This document shows positions 50,884 to 60,622 of a DNA stretch of 64,000 nt, in pieces (the stretch's first letter is position 1; each line of letters starts with the position of its first letter). Made by a program: the position numbers and the translations under genes. The notes below the pieces were generated by a model, which worked only from the letters and a program-made list of their open reading frames with translations, did not search any database and was not told the DNA's origin. This DNA is from an uncultured Eubacteriales bacterium (GTDB lineage Bacteria; Bacillota; Clostridia; Oscillospirales; Oscillospiraceae): NCBI GenBank assembly GCA_900079765.1, contig LT599017.1, forward strand, positions 3,003,199-3,067,198, read 5' to 3'.

Positions 50884-51258
50884 ATGGAAAAGGCCATTGC
50901 GATGACTGCCTGCGGCGGCCTGCTGGTCTATGACCTGGGGCCCCTCCCCCCTGCCGGCGAGGGCTGCGTGCTGGAGCTATCGTTGACACTGGAGCAGGTA
51001 CGGCCTGAAACCCGCACCGCCGTGGCCCTCACCCTCACCGAGCTGGATGGAAGGGACATGGAATACCCCCGCGGAATGCGTACCCTGCTGGTCCCCGCCC
51101 ACCACGACGAGGGCCCCAGGGACGTGACCGTGCAGAATATCCGTTTCCTCCTTCCCTGCGAGTTGAGCGTGGGCGGCCCGGAGGGCCGCCGTTTCCGGGT
51201 ACGATATGAACGCCAGTGTATCGACTGCCCCGCCGTCTGTGAGCTGACCCAGGTGTAA
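50884..51258 (+). CDS. Small unknown protein with C-terminal CxxCxxxC
   Basis: I do not recognise this 124-residue protein. GAGGTG seven bases before ATG 50884 and a terminator right after it argue that it is real. It has no signal peptide or long hydrophobic stretch; the sequence alternates hydrophobic and polar residues (VLELSLTLEQVRP, RTAVALTLTELD), fitting a beta-sandwich. The C-terminus YERQCIDCPAVCELTQV has Cys112, Cys115 and Cys119, which could bind metal with a partner or form disulfides. It stands alone between proBA and nadE with nested inverted repeats upstream. Confidence 0.65.
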   Translation: MEKAIAMTACGGLLVYDLGPLPPAGEGCVLELSLTLEQVRPETRTAVALTLTELDGRDMEYPRGMRTLLVPAHHDEGPRDVTVQNIRFLLPCELSVGGPEGRRFRVRYERQCIDCPAVCELTQV

Positions 51259-51259
51259 C

Positions 51260-51300
51260 AAAAAGTGCCGGTATCAGAGATGATACCGGCACTGATCTTT
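51260..51300. terminator. Bidirectional terminator between the 124-residue gene and nadE
   Basis: Perfect 13-bp arms AGTGCCGGTATCA (51264-51276) and TGATACCGGCACT (51281-51293), GAGA loop, five A before it (T-tract for nadE) and a weak T tail after it. Confidence 0.87.
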
Positions 51301-51350
51301 GATTGTCCTTGGCTCCCGCCCCGCCCCGCAGAGAGGGCTTACCCCGCAAC

Positions 51351-53279
51351 CTACTCCAGTCCCTCCAGTTCCTCCAGCCACAGGCGGACGGACGCGTCGC
51401 TGGGCATGCGCCAGTCGCCGCGGGGGGAGAGTGTGACCGAGCCCACCTTAGGCCCGTCGGGCATACAGGAGCGCTTGAACTGCTGGGTAAAGAACCGGCG
51501 GCAGAAGACCCGCAGCCACCTGAGGATCGTCGCCCGGTCATACTTCCTGCCGAAGGCATGCTCGGCCAGGCGCAGAATCTTTCTGGGGGACATGCCCCAG
51601 CGGAGAAAATAATAGAGGAAAAAGTCGTGGAGCTCGTAGGGCCCCACCAGGTCCTCGGTCCTCTGGGAGATATCTCCGTTCACGGCGGGCAGCAGTTCCG
51701 GGGAGACGGGTGTATCCAGAATGTCCACCAGCACGTCTGCAAGGCGGGGGTCCTCGTCCCCCTTGTCCCCCGCCACCGAGGAGACCAGATGGCGCACCAG
51801 GGTCTTGGGAATAGAGGCATTGACGGCGTACATGCTCATATGGTCGCCGTTGTAGGTGCACCAGCCCAACGCAAGCTCGCTCAGATCCCCCGTGCCCACC
51901 ACCAGGCCGTCGGTCTGGTTTGCCAGGTCCATGAGCACCTGGGTCCGCTCCCGGGCCTGCCCGTTTTCAAAGGTCACATCGTGGCGGTCCAGGGGCTGGC
52001 CGATGTCCTTGAAGTGGGACTTGACCGAATTGGTGATGTCAATGCGCCGGAGGGTAGCCCCTAGCCGCCGTGAAAGCTCCACGGCGTTGTCCCGGGTGCG
52101 GTCGGTGGTGCCGAAACAGGGCATAGTGACGGCCAGGATATCGCCGGCGGGCCGGTCCAAAAGTTTCATGGCGACGGCGGTGATCAAGATGGCCAAGGTA
52201 CTGTCCAGCCCGCCGGAGAGGCCCACCACCGCGCATTTCGCGTGGGTGTGCTCCAGCCGCTGCTTGAGCCCCAGGGCGGCGATGAGCAATATCTCGTCGC
52301 AGCGGGCCTTGCGCTCCGTCGGGTCCTCGGGGATAAAGGGCGTGGGCGAGATATGCCGGGTCAGGGTAGTGGTGGCGCTCTCCAGCGCAAAGGAGGCCCG
52401 CACAAAGTCACCGTCGGTACACCGTCCGGCAGGGAAGGTGTTCATCCGTCGGCGCTCCCGGGCCAGCTTTTGCACGTCGACCTCGCTGACGGTCAGTCCG
52501 GCGGCAAAACGCCGCTCGACCAGCAGCGCGCCGTTCTCGGCGATCAGATTATGCCCGGCAAAGACCATGTCGGTGGAGGACTCCCCCTCCCCCGCATCGG
52601 CGTACACGTAGCCGCAGACCAACCGTGCCGACTGCCCGGCCACAAGGCTGCGGCGGTAGGCATCCTTGCCCACCGTCTCGTCGCTGGCGGAAAGATTAAG
52701 CATCAGAGTAGCTCCGCCCTCAGCAAGGGCGCAGGAGGGGGGCACCACGGCCCAGAGGTCCTCGCAGATCTCCACGCCCACCACAAGGTCGGGCAGATTC
52801 TCGCATTCAAAGAGGAACCGACTGGATAAGAATGTGGTCCGCCCCGCCAGCTTTACACTGCCGCAGCCCTCAAAGGTGGGCGCGGGAGAGAACCAGCGGC
52901 CCTCATAAAACTCCCCGTAGTTTGGGATGTGGGTCTTGGGTACCACACCCAAAAGCATACCTTTTTGTATAACCGCCGCGCAATTATACAGTTTGTTTTT
53001 ATATTTCACCGGCAAACCGAGGACGGTGAGCATGTCCAGGTTCTTGGTAGCCTCCAGCACGGTGTCCAGGGCTTCCTCCGCGGCATTTAAAAGGACATCC
53101 TGCAAAAAGAGATCACCACAGGTGTACCCCGTGAGGCATAGCTCAGGCAGGGCCAGCACCCGGACGCCCTGGTTATAGGCCTCCCGCATCAGCGTAAAGC
53201 AAGCCTCCGCGTTGTGGCGGCAGTCAGCCACCTTGACGCCCGGCGTCCCGGCGGCCACCTTGATCAATCCGTCCCGCAT
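51351..53279 (-). CDS. nadE: Glutamine-dependent NAD+ synthetase
   Basis: A 642-residue two-domain enzyme. Residues 1-290 are a nitrilase-fold glutaminase (Glu in ALPELCLTGYTC, Lys in VPKTHIPNYGEFYE, Cys in VGVEICEDLW), and 330-642 the synthetase with the ATP loop VVGLSGGLDSTLAI, GTGDLSELALGWCTYNGDHMSMY and a C-terminal KVGSVTLSPRGDWRMPSDA block. It makes NAD+ from deamido-NAD using glutamine nitrogen. ATG 53279 is chosen because AAGGGGG lies upstream and the domain starts there; 19 further in-frame codons cross the promoter. Confidence 0.95.
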   Translation of the reverse strand: MRDGLIKVAAGTPGVKVADCRHNAEACFTLMREAYNQGVRVLALPELCLTGYTCGDLFLQDVLLNAAEEALDTVLEATKNLDMLTVLGLPVKYKNKLYNCAAVIQKGMLLGVVPKTHIPNYGEFYEGRWFSPAPTFEGCGSVKLAGRTTFLSSRFLFECENLPDLVVGVEICEDLWAVVPPSCALAEGGATLMLNLSASDETVGKDAYRRSLVAGQSARLVCGYVYADAGEGESSTDMVFAGHNLIAENGALLVERRFAAGLTVSEVDVQKLARERRRMNTFPAGRCTDGDFVRASFALESATTTLTRHISPTPFIPEDPTERKARCDEILLIAALGLKQRLEHTHAKCAVVGLSGGLDSTLAILITAVAMKLLDRPAGDILAVTMPCFGTTDRTRDNAVELSRRLGATLRRIDITNSVKSHFKDIGQPLDRHDVTFENGQARERTQVLMDLANQTDGLVVGTGDLSELALGWCTYNGDHMSMYAVNASIPKTLVRHLVSSVAGDKGDEDPRLADVLVDILDTPVSPELLPAVNGDISQRTEDLVGPYELHDFFLYYFLRWGMSPRKILRLAEHAFGRKYDRATILRWLRVFCRRFFTQQFKRSCMPDGPKVGSVTLSPRGDWRMPSDASVRLWLEELEGLE

Positions 53280-53307
53280 AGACAAAAACCCCCTTCGAGT
53301 TATGTTT

Positions 53308-53336
53308 ATCATACTGCAATCAGAGTAGGAATGCAA
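53308..53336 (-). promoter_or_regulatory. Promoter of nadE
   Basis: Minus strand TTGCAT (53336-53331), 17-bp spacer, TATGAT (53313-53308). Confidence 0.7.
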
Positions 53337-53404
53337 GATTTTGGGGGCTTGTGAATTTCGCCTCAGGCCTTTTGAAGTGGAATCTTAAAATATTAAAAAC
53401 AGGT

Positions 53405-53440
53405 CCAAAAAACCCCGGCCTTCCGGCCGGGGTTTTTTGG
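53405..53440. terminator. Orphan bidirectional terminator
   Basis: Arms CCAAAAAACCCCGGCC (53405-53420) and GGCCGGGGTTTTTTGG (53425-53440), TTCC loop. Both flanking genes point away from it. Confidence 0.85.
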
Positions 53441-53530
53441 GTGTGTGTTGTTCTGCAAAGAGGATGGAGAGGGATGGTTGGGAGGATGTTTGTTGGCTCT
53501 TCCTGAGTCCAAAGATATCATAACCAAAAT
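53405..53530 (-). ncRNA. Candidate small RNA with C-rich segment and strong terminator
   Basis: A 16-bp perfect hairpin with T6 (53405-53440) stands in a divergent gap where no gene ends. On the minus strand the ~90 nt before it are unstructured and C-rich: ATCCTCCC, CCATCCCTCTCC and ATCCTC all match the Shine-Dalgarno complement. That is the make-up of Gram-positive regulatory sRNAs. A TATGAT hexamer (53522-53517) is the best -10, but I see no convincing -35, so the 5' end is unknown. Confidence 0.4.
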
Positions 53531-53748
53531 TTAAGGCTAATTCGTGAAGGGGATGTGAATAATCTGTAAATTACAAAAAGAAACGCTAATCCGCCGAGCT
53601 GGGGCGCAAACACCGGAGCGGAGCGAAAATCCAGGAAATCCCGAAGGGGCTGGATCGATTTTTGCACAGTCGTAGAAGTTGTCGCCCCGCCAGCGAGGCG
53701 TACGAAACGTGACAGGGAATCGGCAGCCACGCGCGAAAGGGTTCCCAC
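53531..53748. other. Unassigned stretch upstream of the thrS promoter
   Basis: About 220 bp without a gene I can support. Several short frames on the minus strand lack ribosome sites. GC content and the many short inverted repeats suggest a decayed or dispersed element, but I cannot name one. Confidence 0.3.
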
Positions 53749-53777
53749 TTGACAACAGCTTTTTCAAGTGATATAGT
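53749..53777 (+). promoter_or_regulatory. Promoter of thrS
   Basis: TTGACA (53749-53754), 17-bp spacer, TATAGT (53772-53777). Confidence 0.8.
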
Positions 53778-53784
53778 GTCCACA

Positions 53785-54040
53785 ACAAAGGCAATGACGG
53801 GGACAACGCCCTGTACCACCGCACAGAGAGGAAACGCCACCGGCTGAAAGCGTTTCTGCACCGTGGACAGGACCTAACCACCCCGGAGCCGCCCACCGAA
53901 TCTTTTTGTAGGCTGGGCCGGGTTCTCCCGTTACAGAGGTCACAAGCGGCGGTTTATTGGAAACCGCAAGCAGGGTGGAACCGTGGGACGCTATACGCGC
54001 CTCACCCCTGAACACATCAGGGGTGAGGCGCGTTTTTTTA
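53785..54040 (+). ncRNA. Threonine T-box leader of thrS
   Basis: T-box sequence AGGGTGGAACCGTG at 53972-53985, preceded by a long stem I region. The probable specifier is an ACC (Thr) codon in GGACCTAACCACC around 53871-53884. A strong terminator follows. Uncharged threonyl-tRNA should turn on thrS. Confidence 0.88.
53995..54039 (+). terminator. T-box terminator of thrS
   Basis: Perfect 17-bp arms starting ACGCGCCTCACCCCTGA (53995-54011) and ending at 54033, 5-nt loop, seven T. Confidence 0.92.
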
Positions 54041-54070
54041 TGTCTGCCCCAGAAGAAAGGACGTATCACC

Positions 54071-55831
54071 ATGAGCGACGAAAACTTCCAGTATTCCTTT
54101 GAAAATCCCGAGTACCGTAAGACCTATTGGCATACCTGCTCCCACATCATGGCCCAGGCGGTGAAACGCCTCTGGCCCGAGGTGAAACTGGCCATCGGCC
54201 CCTCCATTGAGGAAGGCTTCTACTATGACATGGACTCCCCCTTTGCCTTTACCCCCGAGCACCTGGAGCAGATCGAGGGCGAGATGCGCAAGATATGCAA
54301 GGAGAAGCTGCCACTTGAGCGGTTCGAGCTGCCCCGTGCGGAGGCCCTCAAGTTCATGGAGGAGAAGAACGAGCCCTATAAGGTGGAGCTTATAAATGAT
54401 CTGCCCGAGGACGCCCGTATATCTTTCTACAAGCAGGGTGAGTTCACAGATCTGTGCGCCGGTCCTCATTTGGACTCCACCGGCAGAGTGAAGGGCAATG
54501 GCATTAAGCTGACCGCCTGCAACGCCGCCTACTGGCGGGGTGACTCCAATCGCCAAACCCTCCAGCGAATCTACGGCATTGCCTTCCCTAAAAAGGAGGA
54601 GCTGGACGAGTACCTTGCCCGTATCGAGGAGGCCAAAAAACGCGACCACCGGAAACTGGGCAAGGAGCTGGGCCTCTTCACCATTATGGACGAAGGCCCT
54701 GGGTTTCCCTTCTTCCTCCCGAAGGGTATGGTTCTGCGCAACACTCTGCTTGAGTATTGGCGTGAGGTCCATAAGAAGTACGGCTACGTGGAGATTTCCA
54801 CCCCCATTATCCTCAACCAGGAGCTGTGGCACCGCTCGGGCCATTGGGACCACTATAAGGACAACATGTACACCACCGTAATCGACGGAGAGGATTTCGC
54901 CGTCAAACCCATGAACTGCCCCGGCGGCATGCTGGTTTACAAGACAGAGCCCCGCTCCTACCGGGACTTACCCCTCCGTATGGCGGAGCTGGGCCTGGTC
55001 CACCGGCACGAGCTGTCAGGCGCGCTGCACGGCCTGTTCCGGGTGCGCTGCTTTACCCAGGACGACGCACACATCTTTATGACCTGGGACCAGATGGAGA
55101 GCGAGATTCAGAACGTGGTGCGGCTCTTCGACGAGGTGTACTCGGTCTTCGGGCTCAGCTACGAGATCGAGCTGTCCACCATGCCGGAGGATCACATCGG
55201 CGAGCAGAAGGACTGGGATTTCGCCACCGAGACCTTGAAGACCGCCATCACCCACATGGGCAAGAGCTACACCATCAATGAGGGCGACGGAGCGTTCTAC
55301 GGGCCCAAGCTTGATTTCCACCTGGCCGACTCCCTGGGCCGCACCTGGCAGTGCGGCACCATTCAGCTGGATATGCAGATGCCCGAGCGGTTCGACCTGG
55401 AGTATGTGGGAGCCGACGGCGAGAAACACCGCCCGGTCATGATCCACCGGGTTGTACTGGGCAGCATCGAGCGGTTTATCGGCGTCATCACCGAGCACTT
55501 CGCAGGAGCCTTCCCCGCCTGGCTCAACCCTGAGCAGGTGCGCGTGCTCCCCATCACCGACCGGGCCGCCGATTTTGCCGCGGGCGTGGTGAAAAAGCTG
55601 GAGGGCAAAGGATTTCGCGTCACCGCCGACTACCGCAACGAAAAGATCGGCAAGAAAATCCGCGACGCCCAGCTTGAGAAGGTCCCCTATATGCTTGTTC
55701 TGGGTGACAAGGAGGTGGAGTCCGCGTCGGTTTCGGTCCGCCACCGCTCCGGCGAAGACCTGGGCTCGGTCAGCCTAGAGGAATTTACCGACATCCTTCG
55801 GGACGAGGTTGACCAAAAGCTGCGCAAATAA
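54071..55831 (+). CDS. thrS: Threonyl-tRNA synthetase
   Basis: A 586-residue class II synthetase. It begins almost directly with the editing domain (HTCSHIMAQAVKRLW; DLCAGPHLDSTGR) and lacks the ~60-residue N-terminal TGS domain of most bacterial ThrRS. The catalytic core has MNCPGGM and the Zn ligands Cys/His/His, HRHELSGALHGLFRVR (motif 2), GPKLDFHLADSLGR and MIHRVVLGSIERFIGVI (motif 3); the anticodon-binding domain ends the protein. ATG 54071 follows AAGGA; upstream reading would cross the T-box terminator. Confidence 0.95.
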   Translation: MSDENFQYSFENPEYRKTYWHTCSHIMAQAVKRLWPEVKLAIGPSIEEGFYYDMDSPFAFTPEHLEQIEGEMRKICKEKLPLERFELPRAEALKFMEEKNEPYKVELINDLPEDARISFYKQGEFTDLCAGPHLDSTGRVKGNGIKLTACNAAYWRGDSNRQTLQRIYGIAFPKKEELDEYLARIEEAKKRDHRKLGKELGLFTIMDEGPGFPFFLPKGMVLRNTLLEYWREVHKKYGYVEISTPIILNQELWHRSGHWDHYKDNMYTTVIDGEDFAVKPMNCPGGMLVYKTEPRSYRDLPLRMAELGLVHRHELSGALHGLFRVRCFTQDDAHIFMTWDQMESEIQNVVRLFDEVYSVFGLSYEIELSTMPEDHIGEQKDWDFATETLKTAITHMGKSYTINEGDGAFYGPKLDFHLADSLGRTWQCGTIQLDMQMPERFDLEYVGADGEKHRPVMIHRVVLGSIERFIGVITEHFAGAFPAWLNPEQVRVLPITDRAADFAAGVVKKLEGKGFRVTADYRNEKIGKKIRDAQLEKVPYMLVLGDKEVESASVSVRHRSGEDLGSVSLEEFTDILRDEVDQKLRK

Positions 55832-55844
55832 ATTACCACACCTC

Positions 55845-55877
55845 GGCGGAGCGCCTTAGGAAGGCGCTCCGCCTTTT
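55845..55877 (+). terminator. Terminator of thrS
   Basis: Perfect 13-bp arms GGCGGAGCGCCTT (55845-55857) and AAGGCGCTCCGCC (55861-55873), 3-nt loop, TTTT. Confidence 0.85.
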
Positions 55878-55910
55878 GTACGCGTGCGGTACACAAAATT
55901 GACAAAACGT

Positions 55911-55939
55911 TTGCTAATTACTTCGGAATCGGATATACT
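55911..55939 (+). promoter_or_regulatory. Promoter of the RNA methyltransferase gene
   Basis: TTGCTA (55911-55916), 17-bp spacer, TATACT (55934-55939). Confidence 0.65.
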
Positions 55940-55973
55940 GTATTCTGAAATTTCACGATGACAGGAGCCGCCT

Positions 55974-57098
55974 ATGACAACGCTGGAATTTGCCATCCCC
56001 ACCCTGTTCGGGCTGGAGGGCCTCTGCGCCGACGAGCTGCGCCGCTTGGGTCTGCCCGACGTGCGGGCCGAAAACGGCCGAGTGCTATGCGGGGGGAGTA
56101 TTTCCGATATTCCCCGCCTTAACTTGAATCTTCGCACCGGGGAACGGGTGCTGCTTGTGTTGGGTAGCTTTACCGCCATAGACTTTGACGCCCTCTTCGA
56201 GGGGACGAAGGCCCTCCCCTGGGAGGATTTCATTCCAAAGAACGGCGCGTTTCCCGTGAAGGGGTACAGCCTCAACTCCGCCCTCCACTCGCTCCCCGCG
56301 TGCCAGTCCATCGTCAAGAAGGCGGTGGCCGCCCGCTTGGGCGGGAAGCACGGCCTGGAAACCCTGCCGGAGGACGGCCCTCTCTTCCAAATCCAGTTCT
56401 CCATTATGAAGGACACCGCCACCCTCATGCTGGACACCTCGGGTCCGGGACTCCATAAGCGGGGATACCGTGCGGTGGGCGTGGTCGCTCCCCTCCGGGA
56501 GACTTTGGCCGCCGCTATGGTTTTACTATCCCGCTACCGGGGGAAAGACCCTTTTTGCGACCCCTTCTGTGGCTCGGGCACCGTCGCCATCGAGGCCGCG
56601 CTGATTGCCAAAAACCGGGCCCCGGGTCTGGACCGCTCCTTCTCAGCCCAGAAGTGGCCCTGGCTGCCCGGCCAAGCCTGGTTGGACGGGGCTGGAGAGG
56701 CCATGGACAAGGAGTACGATGGGGAATACGACATCTGGGGTGGGGATATCGACCCTCAGGCTGTCGCCATCGCCAAGGCGAACGCCGAAAAGGCGGGGGT
56801 GGAGGAGCTGGTGCATTTCGACGTGGCCGATGCCACCCGTTTCTACCGGAGCTCTCCCAAGGGGCGCATCGTCACTAACCCCCCCTACGGGGAGCGCATT
56901 ATGGAAAGGCAAGAGGCCGAAGCGCTCTACGCCGCCTTCGGGCAAGCCTACGAGTCCCTGAACCCCGGTTGGGAGCTCTTCCTTCTCTCCTCTCACACCG
57001 AGTTCGAGCGAACCTTCGGGCGGAGTGCCGACAAAAAACGCAAGCTCTATAACGGGATGATCAAGTGTGATCTGTTCCAGTACGGAAAGCGGTTATGA
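55974..57098 (+). CDS. THUMP-domain class I RNA methyltransferase (RlmL N-domain/YpsC type)
   Basis: A 374-residue enzyme. Residues 1-165 include a THUMP RNA-binding domain (SALHSLPACQSIVKKAVAARLGG, TLMLDTSGPGLHKRGYR), and 165-374 a Rossmann methyltransferase with FCDPFCGSGTVAIEAALIAKNRAPG (SAM site), GGDIDPQAVAIAKANAE and the amino-methylase motif TNPPYGERI. This is the family of 23S rRNA m2G2445 methyltransferase. It methylates an exocyclic guanine nitrogen, most likely in 23S rRNA. ATG 55974 after AGGAG. Confidence 0.92.
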   Translation: MTTLEFAIPTLFGLEGLCADELRRLGLPDVRAENGRVLCGGSISDIPRLNLNLRTGERVLLVLGSFTAIDFDALFEGTKALPWEDFIPKNGAFPVKGYSLNSALHSLPACQSIVKKAVAARLGGKHGLETLPEDGPLFQIQFSIMKDTATLMLDTSGPGLHKRGYRAVGVVAPLRETLAAAMVLLSRYRGKDPFCDPFCGSGTVAIEAALIAKNRAPGLDRSFSAQKWPWLPGQAWLDGAGEAMDKEYDGEYDIWGGDIDPQAVAIAKANAEKAGVEELVHFDVADATRFYRSSPKGRIVTNPPYGERIMERQEAEALYAAFGQAYESLNPGWELFLLSSHTEFERTFGRSADKKRKLYNGMIKCDLFQYGKRL

Positions 57099-57411
57099 CG
57101 AGTCGTGGCTCCATAAGGCGCATTACCTCCTGTTCCATCGCAATGTCCTTGTGCGCTTGTGGGCTGGCATCCCCGGGAATCTATAGCCCAAGCATCATTG
57201 TGAAATAAGCGGGGTTCCGCGTACCGGGCCTAACGGGGTATCGCACAAAGGATTGCGCGTTCAGGAGGTCTAGCGCCCCAACATACTTCCCATGATCCAG
57301 AGGTAGCAAGCCCCGTACCTAGCAGGTTTGATGGGGCGAAAGCGGGCCGCCGCCTTTGAGCTCCCTTCCCCTTTGCGTCCCTATGAATCTACTCAGGAAG
57401 GCCGTGGCCGT
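57099..57411 (+). other. Unassigned structured region, possible ncRNA or decayed element
   Basis: A 313-bp gap with no supported gene. Three nested helices enclose it: ACCTCCTG/CAGGAGGT (57125-57132, 57262-57269), CGCAAT/ATTGCG (57139-57144, 57252-57257) and CCTTGTGCG with CGCACAA(A)GG (57147-57155, 57242-57251). Inside are three small hairpins, and a second helix CGCCCC/GGGGCG follows (about 57274-57338). The closing rod plus branches look like a folded RNA. Minus-strand reading also gives a 45-codon protein-like stretch broken by TAG, so a degenerate gene is the alternative. Confidence 0.4.
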
Positions 57412-58335
57412 ATGAAACACTTCTTTATTATTAACCCCGCCGCGGGGAAAAAAGGCAGCACCGACGCGCTGGTAGCGCGGATTGAGGAGCTCTTCGGGGC
57501 CCGGGGGCTGGAGTACGAAATCGCCTTCACCGCAGCCCGGGGAGACGCGGAGCGCATCACACGGCAGGCCGCGGAGCGGGGTGAGGACCTGCGGGTCTAC
57601 GCCTGCGGGGGCGACGGCACCCTGAACGAGGTGGTGAACGGCGCGGCGGGGCATGACTTTATGGCCGTCACCAACTATCCCAAGGGGACGGGCAATGACT
57701 TTCTGAAGATCTTCGGCAAAGACTACCGGGCGCGGTTCTCCGACCTGGAGGCTCTATCTGAGGGACCTCAAGCCGCCTTTGACCTGATGGACTGCAACGG
57801 TAAGCTGGGGATAGGCTCGGTCTGCGCGGGGGTGGATGCCCGCATTGCCGCCGATGTACATAAATATAAGCGCCTCCCGCTGGTGACCGGCATCGGGGCC
57901 TACATCCTCTCCCTGCTGGTGAACGTCCTTTTTAAGGGCATCGCCAGACCGGCGGTGGTGGAGGTGGAGGGCGCGAGGACCGCGGGGGACTTGAGCATCC
58001 TATGTGTGATGAACGGCCGGTACTACGGCGGCGGTTTTATGCCCGTGGGCGACTCTGAGCCGGACGATGGGGTGCTGGATATGCTGGTAATTCCCCGGGT
58101 GGGTCTGCTCACCTTCTTTCATCTGGTAGGGGCTTACTCGAAGGGCCGCTACCGGGAGTTTCCCGAGCTCATCAAGGCCTACCACGGCAGCGAGATCGCC
58201 CTCTCAGCCGACGAGGATCTGGTGGCGGTGGTGGACGGGGAGGTCATGTGGGACCACCGGTTCACCATTAAGCTGTCGGAGCGCAAGGTTAACTTCTTCT
58301 ACCCCGGCGACCTCTCCTACCGGGCGAGGGATTAG
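57412..58335 (+). CDS. Diacylglycerol kinase-family lipid kinase
   Basis: A 307-residue lipid kinase of the DagK/YegS type. N-terminal MKHFFIINPAAGKKGS, the nucleotide-binding VYACGGDGTLNEVVNG and YPKGTGNDFLKIFG, SVCAGVDARIAADV, and the C-terminal VVDGEVMWDHRFTI are diagnostic. It probably phosphorylates diacylglycerol (recycling it after lipoteichoic acid synthesis) or undecaprenol. ATG 57412 is chosen at the start of the fold; AGGAAGG lies 11 bases upstream. Note the LtaS-like enzyme elsewhere in the window, which would produce diacylglycerol. Confidence 0.9.
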   Translation: MKHFFIINPAAGKKGSTDALVARIEELFGARGLEYEIAFTAARGDAERITRQAAERGEDLRVYACGGDGTLNEVVNGAAGHDFMAVTNYPKGTGNDFLKIFGKDYRARFSDLEALSEGPQAAFDLMDCNGKLGIGSVCAGVDARIAADVHKYKRLPLVTGIGAYILSLLVNVLFKGIARPAVVEVEGARTAGDLSILCVMNGRYYGGGFMPVGDSEPDDGVLDMLVIPRVGLLTFFHLVGAYSKGRYREFPELIKAYHGSEIALSADEDLVAVVDGEVMWDHRFTIKLSERKVNFFYPGDLSYRARD

Positions 58336-58378
58336 CACTCCCTCGGCGGCATTGTGAACAAAGTTTTAATTTTAGCCA

Positions 58379-58418
58379 AATCAACCCTCTTTTTTGAAAT
58401 AGGGGGTTGATTTTTTTG
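58379..58418 (+). terminator. Terminator after the lipid kinase gene
   Basis: Eleven-bp arms AATCAACCCTC (58379-58389) and GGGGGTTGATT (58402-58412) with one G-U pair, then T5. Confidence 0.87.
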
Positions 58419-58446
58419 CTCGGGCGGGGTATTATCATACTTGTAT

Positions 58447-58473
58447 TTAGCACTCGATTAAAATGAGTGCTAA
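58447..58473. promoter_or_regulatory. CIRCE operator (HrcA site) of groESL
   Basis: A perfect CIRCE: TTAGCACTC (58447-58455), 9-bp spacer, GAGTGCTAA (58465-58473), 50 bases before groES. HrcA repressor, not encoded in this window, binds it until heat shock. A TTGCTC hexamer at 58416-58421 is the probable -35; the -10 is poor. Confidence 0.97.
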
Positions 58474-58496
58474 AACCACAAAACTTCGTTTTCTAA

Positions 58497-58808
<312 letters not shown>

Positions 58809-58820
58809 TTTAGGAGGTAA

Positions 58821-60452
<1,632 letters not shown>

Positions 60453-60466
60453 ACAAAAGTCAATTG

Positions 60467-60505
60467 AAACGCCCCCGCAGGTAAATCCTGCGGGGGCGTT
60501 TTTAT
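60467..60505 (+). terminator. Terminator of groESL
   Basis: Perfect 15-bp arms AAACGCCCCCGCAGG (60467-60481) and CCTGCGGGGGCGTTT (60487-60501), TAAAT loop, T-tract. Confidence 0.92.
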
Positions 60506-60571
60506 GGCGCTCGCTGGCCACAAAATGCCGGGAGTGCGTCGTCACGTTTTACCTGAGGAAAAATGCTGTGA

Positions 60572-60614
60572 AACAAGGGCCCCCCGGCATCCATGGGATG
60601 CCAGGGGGCCTTCA
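60572..60614 (-). terminator. Terminator of the 5'-nucleotidase fusion gene
   Basis: A ~15-bp stem (about 60575-60590 with 60597-60612) with one wobble; the minus-strand tail reads CTTGTTTC, a weak T-tract. Confidence 0.7.
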
Positions 60615-60622
60615 TTTGAAAT

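Noticed and set aside
53586..53861. Minus-strand frames of 76-119 codons upstream of thrS
   Set aside because: No ribos‌ome sites; they run through the thrS promoter and T-box stem I, so coding is unlikely.
57096..57209. A 37-codon frame whose ATG overlaps the methyltransferase stop (ATGA)
   Set aside because: The overlap is tempting, but the composition is not protein-like, there is no further support, and the region is better explained as structured or decayed sequence.
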